A DNA stretch of 64,000 bases from positions 4,558,001 to 4,622,000 of the forward strand of contig NZ_CP036402.1 of the NCBI RefSeq assembly GCF_004322855.1, written 5' to 3'. Below are positions 33,719 to 43,380 of this stretch, piece by piece. This stretch comes from Egibacter rhizosphaerae (GTDB lineage: Bacteria; Actinomycetota; Nitriliruptoria; Euzebyales; Egibacteraceae). Numbering within the stretch: the first letter of the stretch is position 1; each line of letters opens with the position of its first letter. The notes below the pieces were generated by a model, which did no database searches, had not been told where the DNA came from, and saw only the letters and a program-made list of their open reading frames with translations. The translations under genes and the position numbers were made by a program.

Positions 33719-35142
33719 TGCGGCGCTACGTGCGCTCGACACCGTTGCCCGCCGCCGTGGGTGAGGCGTTCGCCTGGCACGATCGGCCCGGTGCCCTCGA
33801 GCGGCTGTCGCCCCCCTTCGTCCCCGGCAGGGTCGAGCGGCGGAGCGGAGGGCTCGAGCCCGGTAGCGAGGTGGTCCTGCCGCTCGACGTCGGCCCGCTG
33901 CGCGGACGCCTCGCGCCACGCTGGATCGCCCGCCACACCGTGTACGAGCCGCCGGCGGACCCGGTGTCCGGGCGCGGCGAGTTCGTCGACGTCCAGGCGC
34001 GCGGGCCCTTCGCGTCGTGGACGCACCGTCATCGCTTCGAGCCGGACGGTCGAGGGCGCAGCGTGCTGATCGACGACGTGGCCTATCGTCTGCCGTTGGG
34101 GCGCCTGGGCGAGCTCGTCGGTGGGCCGTTCGTCCGCCGCCGGCTCTCGCGCATGTTCGCCCACCGCCACCGTGTCACCGCCGGCGACCTCGCCGCGCAC
34201 GCGGCCGCCGGCGCGAAGGGAGTCACGCCCATGCACATCGCTGTGACCGGTTCGACAGGGCTCATCGGGGAAGCGCTCATCGCCTACCTCACGACCGGCG
34301 GACACACGGTCACCCGGATCGTGCGGCGTCCTCGGGAGGGCGCCATCACGTGGGATCCCGACGCGGGGGGGATCGATCCCGAGGACCTGCGTGGACTCGA
34401 CGGTGTCGTCCACTTGGCCGGCGAGCCGATCGCTTCGGGCCGCTGGACCACGGCGCAGAAGCGCCGGATCCATCGGAGCCGCGCCGAGGGCACCCGCATC
34501 CTCGCGGAGGCGATCGCGGCCCTCGGCGACGACGCGCCGGCAGTCCTCGTGTCGGCGAGCGGGATCAACTTCTACGGCGACGGCGGGGACGAGGAGCTCT
34601 CCGAGGACCATCCGCCGGGGGACGACTTCCTCGCTCGCGTGTGCGTCGACTGGGAGGCCGCGACCCGAGCCGCCCAGAAGGCCGGGGTGCGCGTGGTCAA
34701 CGTGCGCACCGGCATCGTGCAGAGCCGACAGGGCGGCGCGCTCGCGAAGCAGCTCCCCCTGTTCAAGGCGGGCATCGGCGGCCGGCTCGGCCGCGGGGAC
34801 CAGTGGATGGCGTGGGTGAGCCTCGACGATGTCGTCGGTTTGTACCACCACGCGCTCACGACCCCGGAGGTGCAGGGGCCCTTGAACGCCACGGGCCCTG
34901 CGCCCGTGACCAACGCGGCGTACACCCGCATCCTCGGTCGGGTGCTGCGCCGCCCGACCGTCCTGCCGATTCCCAGGTTCGGCCCACGCTTGGTCCTCGG
35001 ACGCGAGATGGCCGACCTCCTGTTGTTCGCGAGCCTGCGCGTCGTCCCGACCCTCGCCGAGCGCACCGGCTACACGTTCCGCCACCCCACGCTCGAGGGC
35101 TGCCTGCGCGCTGTGCTGGGCAGGCCCGAGGACCCGGCATGA
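33718..35142 (+). CDS. SRPBCC-TIGR01777 (SDR39U1-like) fusion oxidoreductase
   Basis: Two-domain protein (474 aa). Residues 1-165 form a START/SRPBCC-type ligand-binding domain. From about 170 an atypical short-chain dehydrogenase of the TIGR01777 family follows: NAD(P) motif VTGSTGLIGEALI, HLAGEPIASGRWT, SASGINFYGDGGDEEL and the family FNATGPAPVTN-like block. The catalytic Tyr-Lys pair of classical SDRs is replaced in this family. This fusion is common in actinobacteria. The order UbiA-like then this protein, joined by a 1-nt stop/start overlap, suggests a lipid or quinone-like product, by inference. Confidence 0.9.
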   Translation: MRRYVRSTPLPAAVGEAFAWHDRPGALERLSPPFVPGRVERRSGGLEPGSEVVLPLDVGPLRGRLAPRWIARHTVYEPPADPVSGRGEFVDVQARGPFASWTHRHRFEPDGRGRSVLIDDVAYRLPLGRLGELVGGPFVRRRLSRMFAHRHRVTAGDLAAHAAAGAKGVTPMHIAVTGSTGLIGEALIAYLTTGGHTVTRIVRRPREGAITWDPDAGGIDPEDLRGLDGVVHLAGEPIASGRWTTAQKRRIHRSRAEGTRILAEAIAALGDDAPAVLVSASGINFYGDGGDEELSEDHPPGDDFLARVCVDWEAATRAAQKAGVRVVNVRTGIVQSRQGGALAKQLPLFKAGIGGRLGRGDQWMAWVSLDDVVGLYHHALTTPEVQGPLNATGPAPVTNAAYTRILGRVLRRPTVLPIPRFGPRLVLGREMADLLLFASLRVVPTLAERTGYTFRHPTLEGCLRAVLGRPEDPA

Positions 35143-35330
35143 GGGGTGATGATCCCGCGTCCGAGGAGCCGGACCCCGTGGCTCGGAACCGCGCGCTCCC
35201 CCGCCGGCACGTACCCGGCCGCGCCCCGACCGGGTGGACCCACACCCGCCGCCTCTTCTACACGACCACGGCCGTGCTCGTGGTCGCGACGCTCACCCTC
35301 GTGATCGCCCTCACCCTGGGTCGGGCGTGA
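35139..35330 (+). CDS. Small single-pass membrane protein
   Basis: 63-aa protein; residues 1-40 are polar, basic and Pro-rich, and residues 41-60 ([20 protein letters not shown]) form one hydrophobic helix. It is read in an ATGA overlap with the SDR fusion gene, which supports it being real, and its last 20 nt overlap the convergent 3' end of trpA. No homology recognised. It would insert with the N-terminus inside. Confidence 0.55.
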   Translation: MRGDDPASEEPDPVARNRALPRRHVPGRAPTGWTHTRRLFYTTTAVLVVATLTLVIALTLGRA

Positions 35331-36216
35331 CCGCTGCCCCCCCGCCCTGACGGCAGCCGGCCGCCAGCTCGCTGACGAGGTCACGCACCGCGTGCGGGCC
35401 GTCCTTCGCGGCACGGACCGCCGCCGACCCCACGATCACGCCGTCGGCGAACCCCGCGACCTCGGCTGCCTGCTCCCTCGTCGACACCCCGAGCCCGACG
35501 CACACGGGCCGGTCCGTGACCCCGCGGACCCGGTCCACCAGCGGCGCGGCGGTGTCGGCCAGCGACGTGCGCTCCCCGGTGACCCCCATGGTCGACGACG
35601 CGTAGACGAAGCCCGTCGTCCGCTCACCCGCCGCCGCCAGCTGCCCGTCCCCGGTGGCCGGCGCGACGAGGAACACGGTGGCCAGGTGGTGCGCGGCGGC
35701 CGCCCGGGCCCAGGGACCGCCCTCGCCCGCCGGGAGGTCGGGGACGATGGCACCGGCCAACCCCGCCTCAGCGGCGGCGCGGGCGAACGCACCGAGCCGC
35801 GTCTCGTCGTCGGTCGCCGCCGCTGCGGATCCCGGCGGGACGTCCTCGGCGCCATCCGCCGGATGCGTCCCGGTTCCGGGGTAGTGCCACAGCAGGTTGT
35901 AGTAGGTCATCACCAGCGTGGGCACGTCGACGCGCGCGTTGAGCTCCCGGCACATGGCGAGGTCGTCCGCGGGCGTGAGGCCCGCGTCGAGCGCCACCTG
36001 GTTGGCCGCCTGGATCGCGGGACCGTCCATCACCGGGTCCGAGTACGGGAAGCCCACCTCGAGCAGATCGGCGCCCCCCTCGGCCGCGGCCTCCAGCCGG
36101 TCGCGACTGCCGGGCAGGTCCGGGTAGCCGGCCGGCAGGTAGATGAGCAGCGCCGCGCGACCCTCGGCGTTGGCCGCGCGGATGGTCGTGGTCACGCGCT
36201 CCCGGGCGTCGGTCAC
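35311..36216 (-). CDS. trpA: Tryptophan synthase alpha chain
   Basis: TrpA (301 aa) cleaves indole-3-glycerol phosphate to indole and passes indole to TrpB. The barrel landmarks are present: [17 protein letters not shown] with the catalytic Asp, [17 protein letters not shown], and GLGVST. Between the last two family blocks it carries an insertion of about 25 residues rich in Gly, Ala, Asp (after [10 protein letters not shown]), lengthening the protein from the usual 260-270. GTG 36216 overlaps the trpB stop (GTGA). Its 3' end overlaps the small membrane gene. Confidence 0.95.
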   Translation of the reverse strand: MTDARERVTTTIRAANAEGRAALLIYLPAGYPDLPGSRDRLEAAAEGGADLLEVGFPYSDPVMDGPAIQAANQVALDAGLTPADDLAMCRELNARVDVPTLVMTYYNLLWHYPGTGTHPADGAEDVPPGSAAAATDDETRLGAFARAAAEAGLAGAIVPDLPAGEGGPWARAAAAHHLATVFLVAPATGDGQLAAAGERTTGFVYASSTMGVTGERTSLADTAAPLVDRVRGVTDRPVCVGLGVSTREQAAEVAGFADGVIVGSAAVRAAKDGPHAVRDLVSELAAGCRQGGGAAVTPDPG

Positions 36217-37493
36217 GCGACGCCCTCCCCCGCGGCACGGTCGGTCGTGTCGGCGCGCGGCGCATCGGCGGTCATCCCGAGCAGGCGGCTCACCTCGTCG
36301 ACGTCCTTGTCCCCGCGGCCGCTGAGGTTCAGCACGACCAGCCCGTCGGGGCCCAGCTCCCCCGCGAGGCGCAGTACCGGCACGACCGCGTGCGCCGGCT
36401 CCAGCGCGGGGATGATGCCCTCCTCCTCCGCGAGGATCGCGAACCCCTCGAGCGCCTCGGCGTCCGTGGCGGTCACGTACTCCGCCCGCCCCGTGGCCCG
36501 CAGCCATGCGTGCTCGGGGCCGACGCCCGGGTAGTCGAGCCCGGCCGAGATCGAGTGGGTCGGGCGCACCTGTCCGTACGCATCCTGGAGCACGTAGGAG
36601 CGGGCGCCGTGCAGGATCCCCTCGGTCCCACCCGAGAGCGTGGCCGAGTGCCGCTCCGTGCCGAGCCCGTCACCTCCGGCCTCGACCCCCACCAGGCGCA
36701 CGCCCGCGTCCTCCACGAAGGGCGCGAACAGGCCCATCGCGTTCGACCCTCCGCCGACGCAGGCGACGACCGCGTCGGGCAGGCGTCCCTCGCGCGCGAG
36801 CGTCTGCGAGCGGGCCTCCTCCCCGATCACCCTCACGAACTCGCGCACGACCAGGGGGAACGGGTGCGGCCCGACGACCGAGCCGATGAGGTAGTGCGTG
36901 GAATCGACGTTCGCGACCCAGTCGCGGAACGTCTCGTTGATCGCGTCCTTGAGGGTGCCCGTCCCGGTCTCGACCGGGACGACCTCGGCGCCCATGAGCC
37001 GCATCCGCACGACGTTCAGGTGTTGCCGGCGGCAGTCCTCGGCCCCCATGTACACGACGCACTCGAGACCCAGCTTCGCCGCGATCGTGGCCGTGGCCAC
37101 GCCGTGCTGGCCGGCGCCCGTCTCGGCGATGATCCGGCGCTTGCCCATGCGCTCGGCGAGCAGGCCCTGACCGAGGACGTTGCGGATCTTGTGACTGCCG
37201 GTGTGGGCCAGGTCCTCGCGCTTCAGGTAGATCCGTGCACCGCCCCCGCGGCGCGTCAGCCGGTCGGCGTGGGTGAGGCGGGTGGGCCGGCCGCCGTACT
37301 CCTCGGCAAGGCCCCGGAGCCGGGCGGAGAACTCCGGGTCGGAGGCGGCGTCAAGGAACGCGGTCTCGAGCTCCTCGAGCGCGCCGGTCAACGCCTCGGG
37401 TACGAAGCGACCACCGAACCGGCCGTAGTGGCCGTCGGCGCCGCGACCGACGTCGGCGCGTTCCTTCGGGGGCTCGTCGGCGATCCTGGTCAC
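36213..37493 (-). CDS. trpB: Tryptophan synthase beta chain
   Basis: TrpB (426 aa) joins indole and serine with PLP. The PLP lysine lies in [15 protein letters not shown] (about residue 100) where Ser replaces the usual Ala and Arg the usual Asn after the Lys, minor changes. [14 protein letters not shown] and GGGSNAMG (phosphate binding) are intact. GTG 37493 is preferred because GGAGG lies 9 nt upstream. The first 25 residues before [14 protein letters not shown] are charged and variable. Gap to trpC is 52 nt. Confidence 0.96.
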   Translation of the reverse strand: MTRIADEPPKERADVGRGADGHYGRFGGRFVPEALTGALEELETAFLDAASDPEFSARLRGLAEEYGGRPTRLTHADRLTRRGGGARIYLKREDLAHTGSHKIRNVLGQGLLAERMGKRRIIAETGAGQHGVATATIAAKLGLECVVYMGAEDCRRQHLNVVRMRLMGAEVVPVETGTGTLKDAINETFRDWVANVDSTHYLIGSVVGPHPFPLVVREFVRVIGEEARSQTLAREGRLPDAVVACVGGGSNAMGLFAPFVEDAGVRLVGVEAGGDGLGTERHSATLSGGTEGILHGARSYVLQDAYGQVRPTHSISAGLDYPGVGPEHAWLRATGRAEYVTATDAEALEGFAILAEEEGIIPALEPAHAVVPVLRLAGELGPDGLVVLNLSGRGDKDVDEVSRLLGMTADAPRADTTDRAAGEGVA

Positions 37494-37545
37494 GCGACTC
37501 GTCCTCCATCGATCGTGTTCGATCCCGCGGTGGACATTAGGCTCA

Positions 37546-38433
37546 TCACGAAGCGTCCACCGGTCGACCCTGCCCCACGGCCGGCCGACGCGGCCCGACG
37601 GCCCCGGCAAGCGTACGCACGGCACCGACCGGATCGGCGGCGGTGACGAGGTGCTCGCCGACCAGCACCGCGTGCGCCCCCGCCGCCGCGGCGCGCGCCA
37701 CGTCGTCGGGATGGGCCACGCCGCTCTCGGCGACCGCCAGGGCGTCGGCGGGCAGCGCATCCACGCAGGCCGCGAACCGGTCGGGGTCGACCGTCAGGGT
37801 CCGCAGGTCGCGCGCGTTCACGCCGATGATGGCCGGCCGGGTCACGCTGCCCCCGGCCCGGACTTCCCGCAGCGCCTCGTGGGCACGCGCGGCCTCCTCG
37901 ACCTCGTGCACCTCGATGAGCGCGTCGAGCCCGGCCTCCCAGGTCGTTCGCAGGAGTTCGACCATGCGGCCCTGGTCGAGCGCGGCGACGATCAGCAACG
38001 CGGCCGCGGCACCCGCCGCGCGGGCCTCCCACACCTGGTAGGCGTCCACCAGGAAGTCCTTGCGCAGCACCGGAACGTCGACGCGGTGAGCGACCGCCTC
38101 GAGGTCGGCGAGGGTGCCGCGGAAGTGCGCCGGCTCGGTGAGGACGCTCACGGCGCGCGCGCCGCCCTCGGTGTAGGCGATGGCACGGGCAGCCGGATCG
38201 GGCAGCCATGCGAGGTGCCCGCGGCTCGGGCTCGCACGCTTGAGCTCCGCGATGATGGCCGGGCCACCCGCGGTGCCGGGCGCGGCGAGGGCCTCTGCGA
38301 GACCCGGTGGGGCGGGCCGGGACCGGGCGGCGGCGCGGAGCTCGTCGAACCCGACGAGGTCGCGCGCCTCCGCGACGCGCTCGTGGGCCTCCGCGCAAGC
38401 GCGGACGAGGAACTCGGACACGGGCGTGCTCAC
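37546..38433 (-). CDS. trpC: Indole-3-glycerol phosphate synthase
   Basis: TrpC (295 aa) closes the indole ring from CdRP. Seen: [13 protein letters not shown] (substrate-binding Lys near residue 70), [26 protein letters not shown] (general acid Lys), [18 protein letters not shown] and AESGV. The start GTG 38433 has AGGAA upstream. It is monofunctional: there is no fused TrpF. The last 20 residues are basic and variable. Confidence 0.95.
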   Translation of the reverse strand: MSTPVSEFLVRACAEAHERVAEARDLVGFDELRAAARSRPAPPGLAEALAAPGTAGGPAIIAELKRASPSRGHLAWLPDPAARAIAYTEGGARAVSVLTEPAHFRGTLADLEAVAHRVDVPVLRKDFLVDAYQVWEARAAGAAAALLIVAALDQGRMVELLRTTWEAGLDALIEVHEVEEAARAHEALREVRAGGSVTRPAIIGVNARDLRTLTVDPDRFAACVDALPADALAVAESGVAHPDDVARAAAAGAHAVLVGEHLVTAADPVGAVRTLAGAVGPRRPAVGQGRPVDAS

Positions 38434-38528
38434 TGCTTTCCTACGGGTGGATCCCGAACGGGCCACGGGACCCCGGACGCGTCTCGGCGAACCCTATCCT
38501 CGCACGACGGATCGGGTACGGTCGCCGC

Positions 38529-39794
38529 GTGTCCGACGCAGCCACCCCCCGGTCCACGCCCGCACTCCTGACCGACCGCACGTTCGGCCCGTGGTTCGCC
38601 GGCAACCTGCTTTCCAACTCCGGCAACTGGCTGCACAACGTCGCGGCTGCCGTCGTGGTCTTCAACCTGACCGGCTCCGCACTGCTCGTCGGCCTCGCCA
38701 CGGCCGCCCAGTTCGCGTCCCTGGCGGTGCTCGCCCCGTGGGCGGGCGCGTTGAGCGACCGAATCGATCGGCGGCGGCTCCTGCTGGGCGGGCAGGCCGT
38801 CGCAGCCACGAGTGCGGCTGCGCTCGCCACCATCGCGGTGACCCTGGGCCTCGAGGGCCACGCCGGGGCGTGGACGGTGATCGCCGCCACCGGGGGCATC
38901 GGTGTGGGCATCGCGTTCGCGAGCCCCGCCCTCAACGCGCTCGTGCCCGCGCTCGTGCCCGACGAGGATCTCGAGAGCGGGGTCGCCCTCACGTCGCTGA
39001 CGTTCAACGTCGGACGCGCGCTCGGCCCCGCGGCGGGGGGCATCATCCTCGCGACGGTCGGGGCCTCGACGGCGTTCGCCGTCAACGCGTTCAGCTTCCT
39101 CGCGCTCATCGGGGTGCTCCTGGTGATCCGACCCCGACCCCTCGGCCAGCCCGAGGCGGACGGGGACCGCTCCGTGCGCGCAGGCCTGCGGTACGTGCGG
39201 TCGGAAGCCACGCTGTTCGCGCTGCTGCTCGGGGTCGGCACCATCGGGTTCGCCAGCGATCCGGTGAACACGCTCACCCCGGCACTGGCGGGGAGCCTCG
39301 GAGGCGGCGACGGTCTCGTCGCGTTCCTCGTCAGCGCGTTCGGCGTCGGGGCGGCCGCGACCGCACTCGCGACCGGCCGGCTCCAGCGGGCCCTCGGCCT
39401 CGCGACGGTCGCGCGTGCCGGCGCCCTGCTGCTCGCCGTGGGCCTCGTCGCCGCCGCCGTCGCCCCCACGATCCCGGTCGCGCTGGGCGCCTACGTGCTC
39501 ATGGGCATCGGGTTCCTGCTCGGCCTCACGAGCTTCACCGCGCTGCTGCAGCGGCGGGTGCGGGAGGACCTGCGGGGGCGGGTGATGGCGCTGTGGGCCG
39601 TCGCGTTCCTCGGCACCCGGCCGGTGGCCGCGCTCGTCGACGGGGCGGCCGCTGACGCCTTCGGGGTACGTCCGGCGTTCGTGATCCCGGTGGCTGTGGC
39701 GCTCGCCGGCACGATCGTCGCGACGCGCGTGGGCGAGCCCACCGGTTTCAGAGCGGCACGAAGTCGGCGCGCCGCACGACGTGCTCCTCGGTGA
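38529..39794 (+). CDS. MFS transporter (multidrug/siderophore exporter-like)
   Basis: Major facilitator with 11-12 hydrophobic segments (421 aa), similar to the MFS_3/EntS group of exporters. RIDRRRLLLG after TM2 is the loop-2 motif (D-x-x-x-R-R). The start GTG 38529 fits the first membrane segment. The gene stands alone on the plus strand inside the minus-strand trp block, and its 3' end overlaps the ppx gene by 47 nt. The end is basic and poorly conserved. Substrate not known. Confidence 0.82.
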   Translation: MSDAATPRSTPALLTDRTFGPWFAGNLLSNSGNWLHNVAAAVVVFNLTGSALLVGLATAAQFASLAVLAPWAGALSDRIDRRRLLLGGQAVAATSAAALATIAVTLGLEGHAGAWTVIAATGGIGVGIAFASPALNALVPALVPDEDLESGVALTSLTFNVGRALGPAAGGIILATVGASTAFAVNAFSFLALIGVLLVIRPRPLGQPEADGDRSVRAGLRYVRSEATLFALLLGVGTIGFASDPVNTLTPALAGSLGGGDGLVAFLVSAFGVGAAATALATGRLQRALGLATVARAGALLLAVGLVAAAVAPTIPVALGAYVLMGIGFLLGLTSFTALLQRRVREDLRGRVMALWAVAFLGTRPVAALVDGAAADAFGVRPAFVIPVAVALAGTIVATRVGEPTGFRAARSRRAARRAPR

Positions 39795-40743
39795 GCGCAT
39801 CGACGACGACACCCTCCCGGAGACCCCAGTCGCAGAGCTGGATCTGCTCCAGGCCGAAGGCCTCCATCGCGGCCAGCAGCACGAGGCCACCCGCCGGCAG
39901 GAGGTCCGCCCTGCTCCCCGACACCCCGGGGAGGTCGAGGCGATCAGCGGTCGGAACGGCCACGACGCGGGCCACCCCCATCTCGAGCTGGGCCCGCGTC
40001 ACCACGAGGCCACGCACGCGCTGTGCCTCGACACCGGAGGCGAGTGCGAGACCGAGACGGCCGAGGTCGCGGATGGTCCCGGCCGTACCCGCAGCCGGCG
40101 GGTCCGCCACCGGCCACTCGGGATGAGCCCGCAGTTTCCCCGCGGACTCCTGGAGTGCCGCGAGCGCCTCCCCGTGCAGGGTCGCCCGCTCGGCCAGCCA
40201 CGGCGGGTCGTGGGTGAAGCGCGTGGTGAGGCGCGCCGCACCGAGCGGCAAGGTCGCCGCCGTCGTCGGGCGTCCGTCCACGGCGAGGCCCAGCTCGAGG
40301 CTCCCGCCCCCGAGATCAAGGCCGAGCAACCCCCCGGGAGCGTCCAGTGCCGCGGCGATTCCCCGGACCGCGAGCGCGGCCTCCTCGTACCCGTCGAGCA
40401 CCCGCGCGGCCAGGCCCACCTCGGCTTGGAGCTCCCGCTGCAGCTCCGCTCCGTCAGCGGCGTGGCGCAGCGCGTCGGTGGCGACCAGCGCGACCGCCGC
40501 CGCCCCGCGCTGGCGAGCGTGATCCCGGAGATCGGCCACCGCGTCGAGCACGCGGCCCCGGACCGCGGCCCCGAACTCACCCGAGGTCACCACGGGCTCG
40601 GCGAGGCGCAGGCGGCACTTGCGCGTGGCCGCGCGTCGGATGTGGCCCGCCGGGTCGTTGCCGGTCGACCGGACATCGGCGACGAGCAGGTGAGCCGAGT
40701 TCGACCCGAGATCGATCGCGGCGAGCCGAGCCGTCTCGCTCAC
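39748..40743 (-). CDS. Ppx/GppA phosphatase family protein
   Basis: Exopolyphosphatase/pppGpp phosphatase family (331 aa), an ASKHA fold. Seen: AAIDLGSNSAHLLVADV (phosphate-1 motif, residues 8-24), LVATDALRHA, and LGLDLGGGSLELGLAV (second phosphate loop), then AGTAGTIRDL. Length matches the short actinobacterial Ppx1/Ppx2 type, without the HD domain. Here it follows the trp-associated membrane gene with a GTGA overlap, and its own 3' end runs into the MFS gene. Whether it prefers polyphosphate or (p)ppGpp cannot be told. Confidence 0.88.
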   Translation of the reverse strand: MSETARLAAIDLGSNSAHLLVADVRSTGNDPAGHIRRAATRKCRLRLAEPVVTSGEFGAAVRGRVLDAVADLRDHARQRGAAAVALVATDALRHAADGAELQRELQAEVGLAARVLDGYEEAALAVRGIAAALDAPGGLLGLDLGGGSLELGLAVDGRPTTAATLPLGAARLTTRFTHDPPWLAERATLHGEALAALQESAGKLRAHPEWPVADPPAAGTAGTIRDLGRLGLALASGVEAQRVRGLVVTRAQLEMGVARVVAVPTADRLDLPGVSGSRADLLPAGGLVLLAAMEAFGLEQIQLCDWGLREGVVVDALTEEHVVRRADFVPL

Positions 40744-41345
40744 CCGCGCCCCCCCTCGTCGGCCTCCGCACCGCCCGGCGGCTCGTCGGCGGAGCCCGGC
40801 CCGGTACCGGACTCGGGGTCGTCACGATCCTCGATCGCGCGCTCCTCGTCGTCGCCCCCGGCGAGCGCCCACTCGTCGCCGGGCTCGCCGTCCTCGTCCG
40901 GCCCCAGATCGAAACGCGACGAGAGACGGGGTGCCGGGTCCCCCCGCGCCGCCAGGGCGCCGCCGCCGAGCACGGCGACCACTCCGAGCGCCCCCACGCC
41001 CGGGCCGGCCGCGATCGCCGCGTCGAGGCCCAGCGCCGCGACGGTCCCGCGGGCGATCCCCGCCCCGGCGGCCACACCGACGAGCAGGGTCACCAACCCG
41101 ACGAGCCGCCGCAGGCGGCCACGGACCGCCGCGAGCGCGATGCCCGACACCGTCGCGAGCACGCCCCACACCACGGCGAGCGGGGCGAATGCGGTCCCTT
41201 CGAGGGCGCGGGTCTCGGGCACCGGCACCTCGCCGATGTCGACCGTCCGGGTGGCGGTGACCCAGTCGGCCGTCGCGCTGCCGATCAACGCGACGCCGCC
41301 GGCGACGACGAGGGCGACCGCCGCGAGACCCCTGCCGCCTCTCAC
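40740..41345 (-). CDS. Trp operon-associated membrane protein (TIGR02234-like)
   Basis: 201-aa protein with four hydrophobic segments (about 8-30, 48-70, 78-100, 105-130) and a polar, acidic C-terminal 70 residues. Its place right after trpE, with GTGA overlap on both sides, and the pattern of a small-loop helical bundle match the actinobacterial family named after trp operons (TIGR02234). Its function is unknown. The start GTG 41345 is set by overlap with the trpE stop. Confidence 0.72.
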   Translation of the reverse strand: MRGGRGLAAVALVVAGGVALIGSATADWVTATRTVDIGEVPVPETRALEGTAFAPLAVVWGVLATVSGIALAAVRGRLRRLVGLVTLLVGVAAGAGIARGTVAALGLDAAIAAGPGVGALGVVAVLGGGALAARGDPAPRLSSRFDLGPDEDGEPGDEWALAGGDDEERAIEDRDDPESGTGPGSADEPPGGAEADEGGRG

Positions 41346-42859
41346 GATGGCCCCGAGAACCGTTCGGCGGCCCGGATGGCCGCGAGGACCCCCCGCGCCT
41401 TCGCGCCACACTCCGCGTGCTCGGCCTCGGGCACGCTGTCCGCGACGAGACCGGCACCCGCCTGCACATAGGCACGTCCGCCGCGGAACACGACGGTGCG
41501 GATCGTGATGCAGAGGTCGAGGTCACCGCCGAGGTCGAAGTAGCCGATCCCCCCGCCGTAGGGCCCTCGGCGCGTCGTCTCGAGCTCGTCGATGATCTCC
41601 ATCGCCCGGACCTTCGGTGCTCCGGAGAGCGTGCCCGCCGGGAACGTGGCCCGCAGCACGTCGACCGGGCCGACGCCCTCCCGCACGTCGCCGGTCACCT
41701 CGGAATGCAGATGCATGACGTGGCTGTAGCGCACCAGGCTCATGAACTCCTCGACCTGTACGCTGCCCAGCTCACAGACGCGGCCCAGATCGTTGCGGGC
41801 CAGATCGACGAGCATCGTGTGCTCGGCGCGTTCCTTGTCGTCGGCCAACAGGTCGGACGCGAGCTCGGCGTCCTCACGGTCGTCACGCCCACGAGGCCGC
41901 GAGCCGGCGATCGGCCAGATCTGCGCGTGCCGACCCGTGACGCGGACGAGGGCCTCCGGGCTCGAGCCGACGATCTGCAGATCGTCCCAGCTGAAGCAAT
42001 ACATGTAGGGCGAGGGATTGATGACCCGCAGGACCCGATAGACCGCGAGCGGATCCACGTCGGTCGACAGGTCGAACCGCTGGGACGGCACCACCTGGAA
42101 GATGTCTCCGGCCGCGATGTACTCCTTCGCGGTCTCGACGGCTGCGAGGAACTGCTCGCGGCTGACGTTGGCGTGGGGTTCCTCGACGTCCACCCCTTCG
42201 GGGGGCGGGACCGCTGGGATGCCAACGGGTTCGGCCAGGCGCGCCACGAGGTCCTCGCTCGCGGCCACCGCCGATTCGTAGGCCGCCTCGGGCTCGCCGT
42301 CCGTGACCACGTTCGAGACCACCAGTAGCCGTTGACGCAGATGGTCGAACGCGATGAGCTGACCGGGGATGTCGAGGCGCACGTCGTCGAGGTGGCGGTC
42401 GTCGACCGGCGCATCGGGCAGGTGCTCGATCCACCGCACCGTGTCCCACCCGACGTAGCCGACGGCGCCGCAGTGCAGTGGGGGCAGCCCGTCGAGGTCG
42501 GGCGTCGGCAGTCCGGCGAGCAGGGCCTCGAGCGTTGCCAGCGGATCGCCGGTGGCCGCGGCCTCCCGGGCGTCCTCGGGAGCCGGGCCCTGCAGCGAGA
42601 CGCTGCCGTGCACCGCTCGCAGGCTGAGCAGCGGCGCGCGCCCGATGAACGAGTAGCGACCCCAGCGCTCGCCCTGCTCGACGGATTCGAGCAGGAACGA
42701 CGGGCCGCCGGCCGCCCGTAGCCGCTCGTAGACCGCGACCGGTGTGGCCACGTCGGCGAGCACCTCCCGCCACACGGGCACGATCGCGTAGTCGCCGGCC
42801 AGCTCGCAGAAGGCCTCGCGGGTCGGCCGGTACAGCCCGGCTCTCGCCACGGTCGTCAT
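41342..42859 (-). CDS. trpE: Anthranilate synthase component I
   Basis: TrpE (505 aa) makes anthranilate from chorismate, with ammonia from TrpG (not in this window). Seen: the tryptophan feedback site FLLESVEQGERWGRYSF (about 53-69), GDIFQVVPSQRF, and the C-terminal chorismate-binding blocks PIAGSRPRG, ELASDLLADDKERAEHTMLVDL (landmark only), TFPAGTLSGAPKVRAMEII and AGAGLVADS. The intact LLES motif predicts inhibition by Trp. Only 21 nt separate it from hisI, so his and trp genes could be in one transcript; no leader peptide or attenuator fits in the gap. Confidence 0.97.
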   Translation of the reverse strand: MTTVARAGLYRPTREAFCELAGDYAIVPVWREVLADVATPVAVYERLRAAGGPSFLLESVEQGERWGRYSFIGRAPLLSLRAVHGSVSLQGPAPEDAREAAATGDPLATLEALLAGLPTPDLDGLPPLHCGAVGYVGWDTVRWIEHLPDAPVDDRHLDDVRLDIPGQLIAFDHLRQRLLVVSNVVTDGEPEAAYESAVAASEDLVARLAEPVGIPAVPPPEGVDVEEPHANVSREQFLAAVETAKEYIAAGDIFQVVPSQRFDLSTDVDPLAVYRVLRVINPSPYMYCFSWDDLQIVGSSPEALVRVTGRHAQIWPIAGSRPRGRDDREDAELASDLLADDKERAEHTMLVDLARNDLGRVCELGSVQVEEFMSLVRYSHVMHLHSEVTGDVREGVGPVDVLRATFPAGTLSGAPKVRAMEIIDELETTRRGPYGGGIGYFDLGGDLDLCITIRTVVFRGGRAYVQAGAGLVADSVPEAEHAECGAKARGVLAAIRAAERFSGPS

Positions 42860-42880
42860 CGGGCTACCCGCACCGGCTGC

Positions 42881-43291
42881 TCACGAAGCGGCGCCCCGGG
42901 GGCCCGTCGCAGCCGTCCCCCCGTCGTCGGCGAGGGCGAGTGGCTGATGGAAGCACGACCAGGCGCCCGTATGGCAGGCTCCCTGCCCGGCCTGTTCGAC
43001 CCGGATCAGCAGCGTGTCGGCATCGCAGTCCGCGACCACGTCGACGACCCGCTGCACCGCACCGCTGGTCGCCCCCTTGTGCCACCGTTCCCCCCGACTG
43101 CGCGACCAGAAGACCGTCTCGCCCGTCGCGAGGGTCTCGCCGAGCGTCTCCTCGGACATCCAGGCGAACATGAGGACTTCTCCGGTGTCGTGCTGCTGCA
43201 CGATGGCCGGCACCAGCCCGCGCGCGTCGTACCGCACGCCCCGAGGATCGATCGGGCTGGGCGACACCGGCGGGGTGGAGTGCTCGGGCAT
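42881..43291 (-). CDS. hisI: Phosphoribosyl-AMP cyclohydrolase
   Basis: HisI (136 aa), third step of histidine synthesis, opening the adenine ring of PR-AMP. Zinc and magnesium ligands are in [13 protein letters not shown] and [26 protein letters not shown] is the substrate loop. Monofunctional as in most actinobacteria (no HisE fused). The C-terminal 25 residues are Gly/Ala-rich. Followed closely by trpE. Confidence 0.95.
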   Translation of the reverse strand: MPEHSTPPVSPSPIDPRGVRYDARGLVPAIVQQHDTGEVLMFAWMSEETLGETLATGETVFWSRSRGERWHKGATSGAVQRVVDVVADCDADTLLIRVEQAGQGACHTGAWSCFHQPLALADDGGTAATGPRGAAS

Positions 43292-43380
43292 GGGGCCTCA
43301 CCGGCTCGGGGGCGGGTCCGAGCGCGAGGGTACCGGTGGCGGCGTCGTCGCGCCGTTCGCGCCCACCGCGCGGCGGGTGA

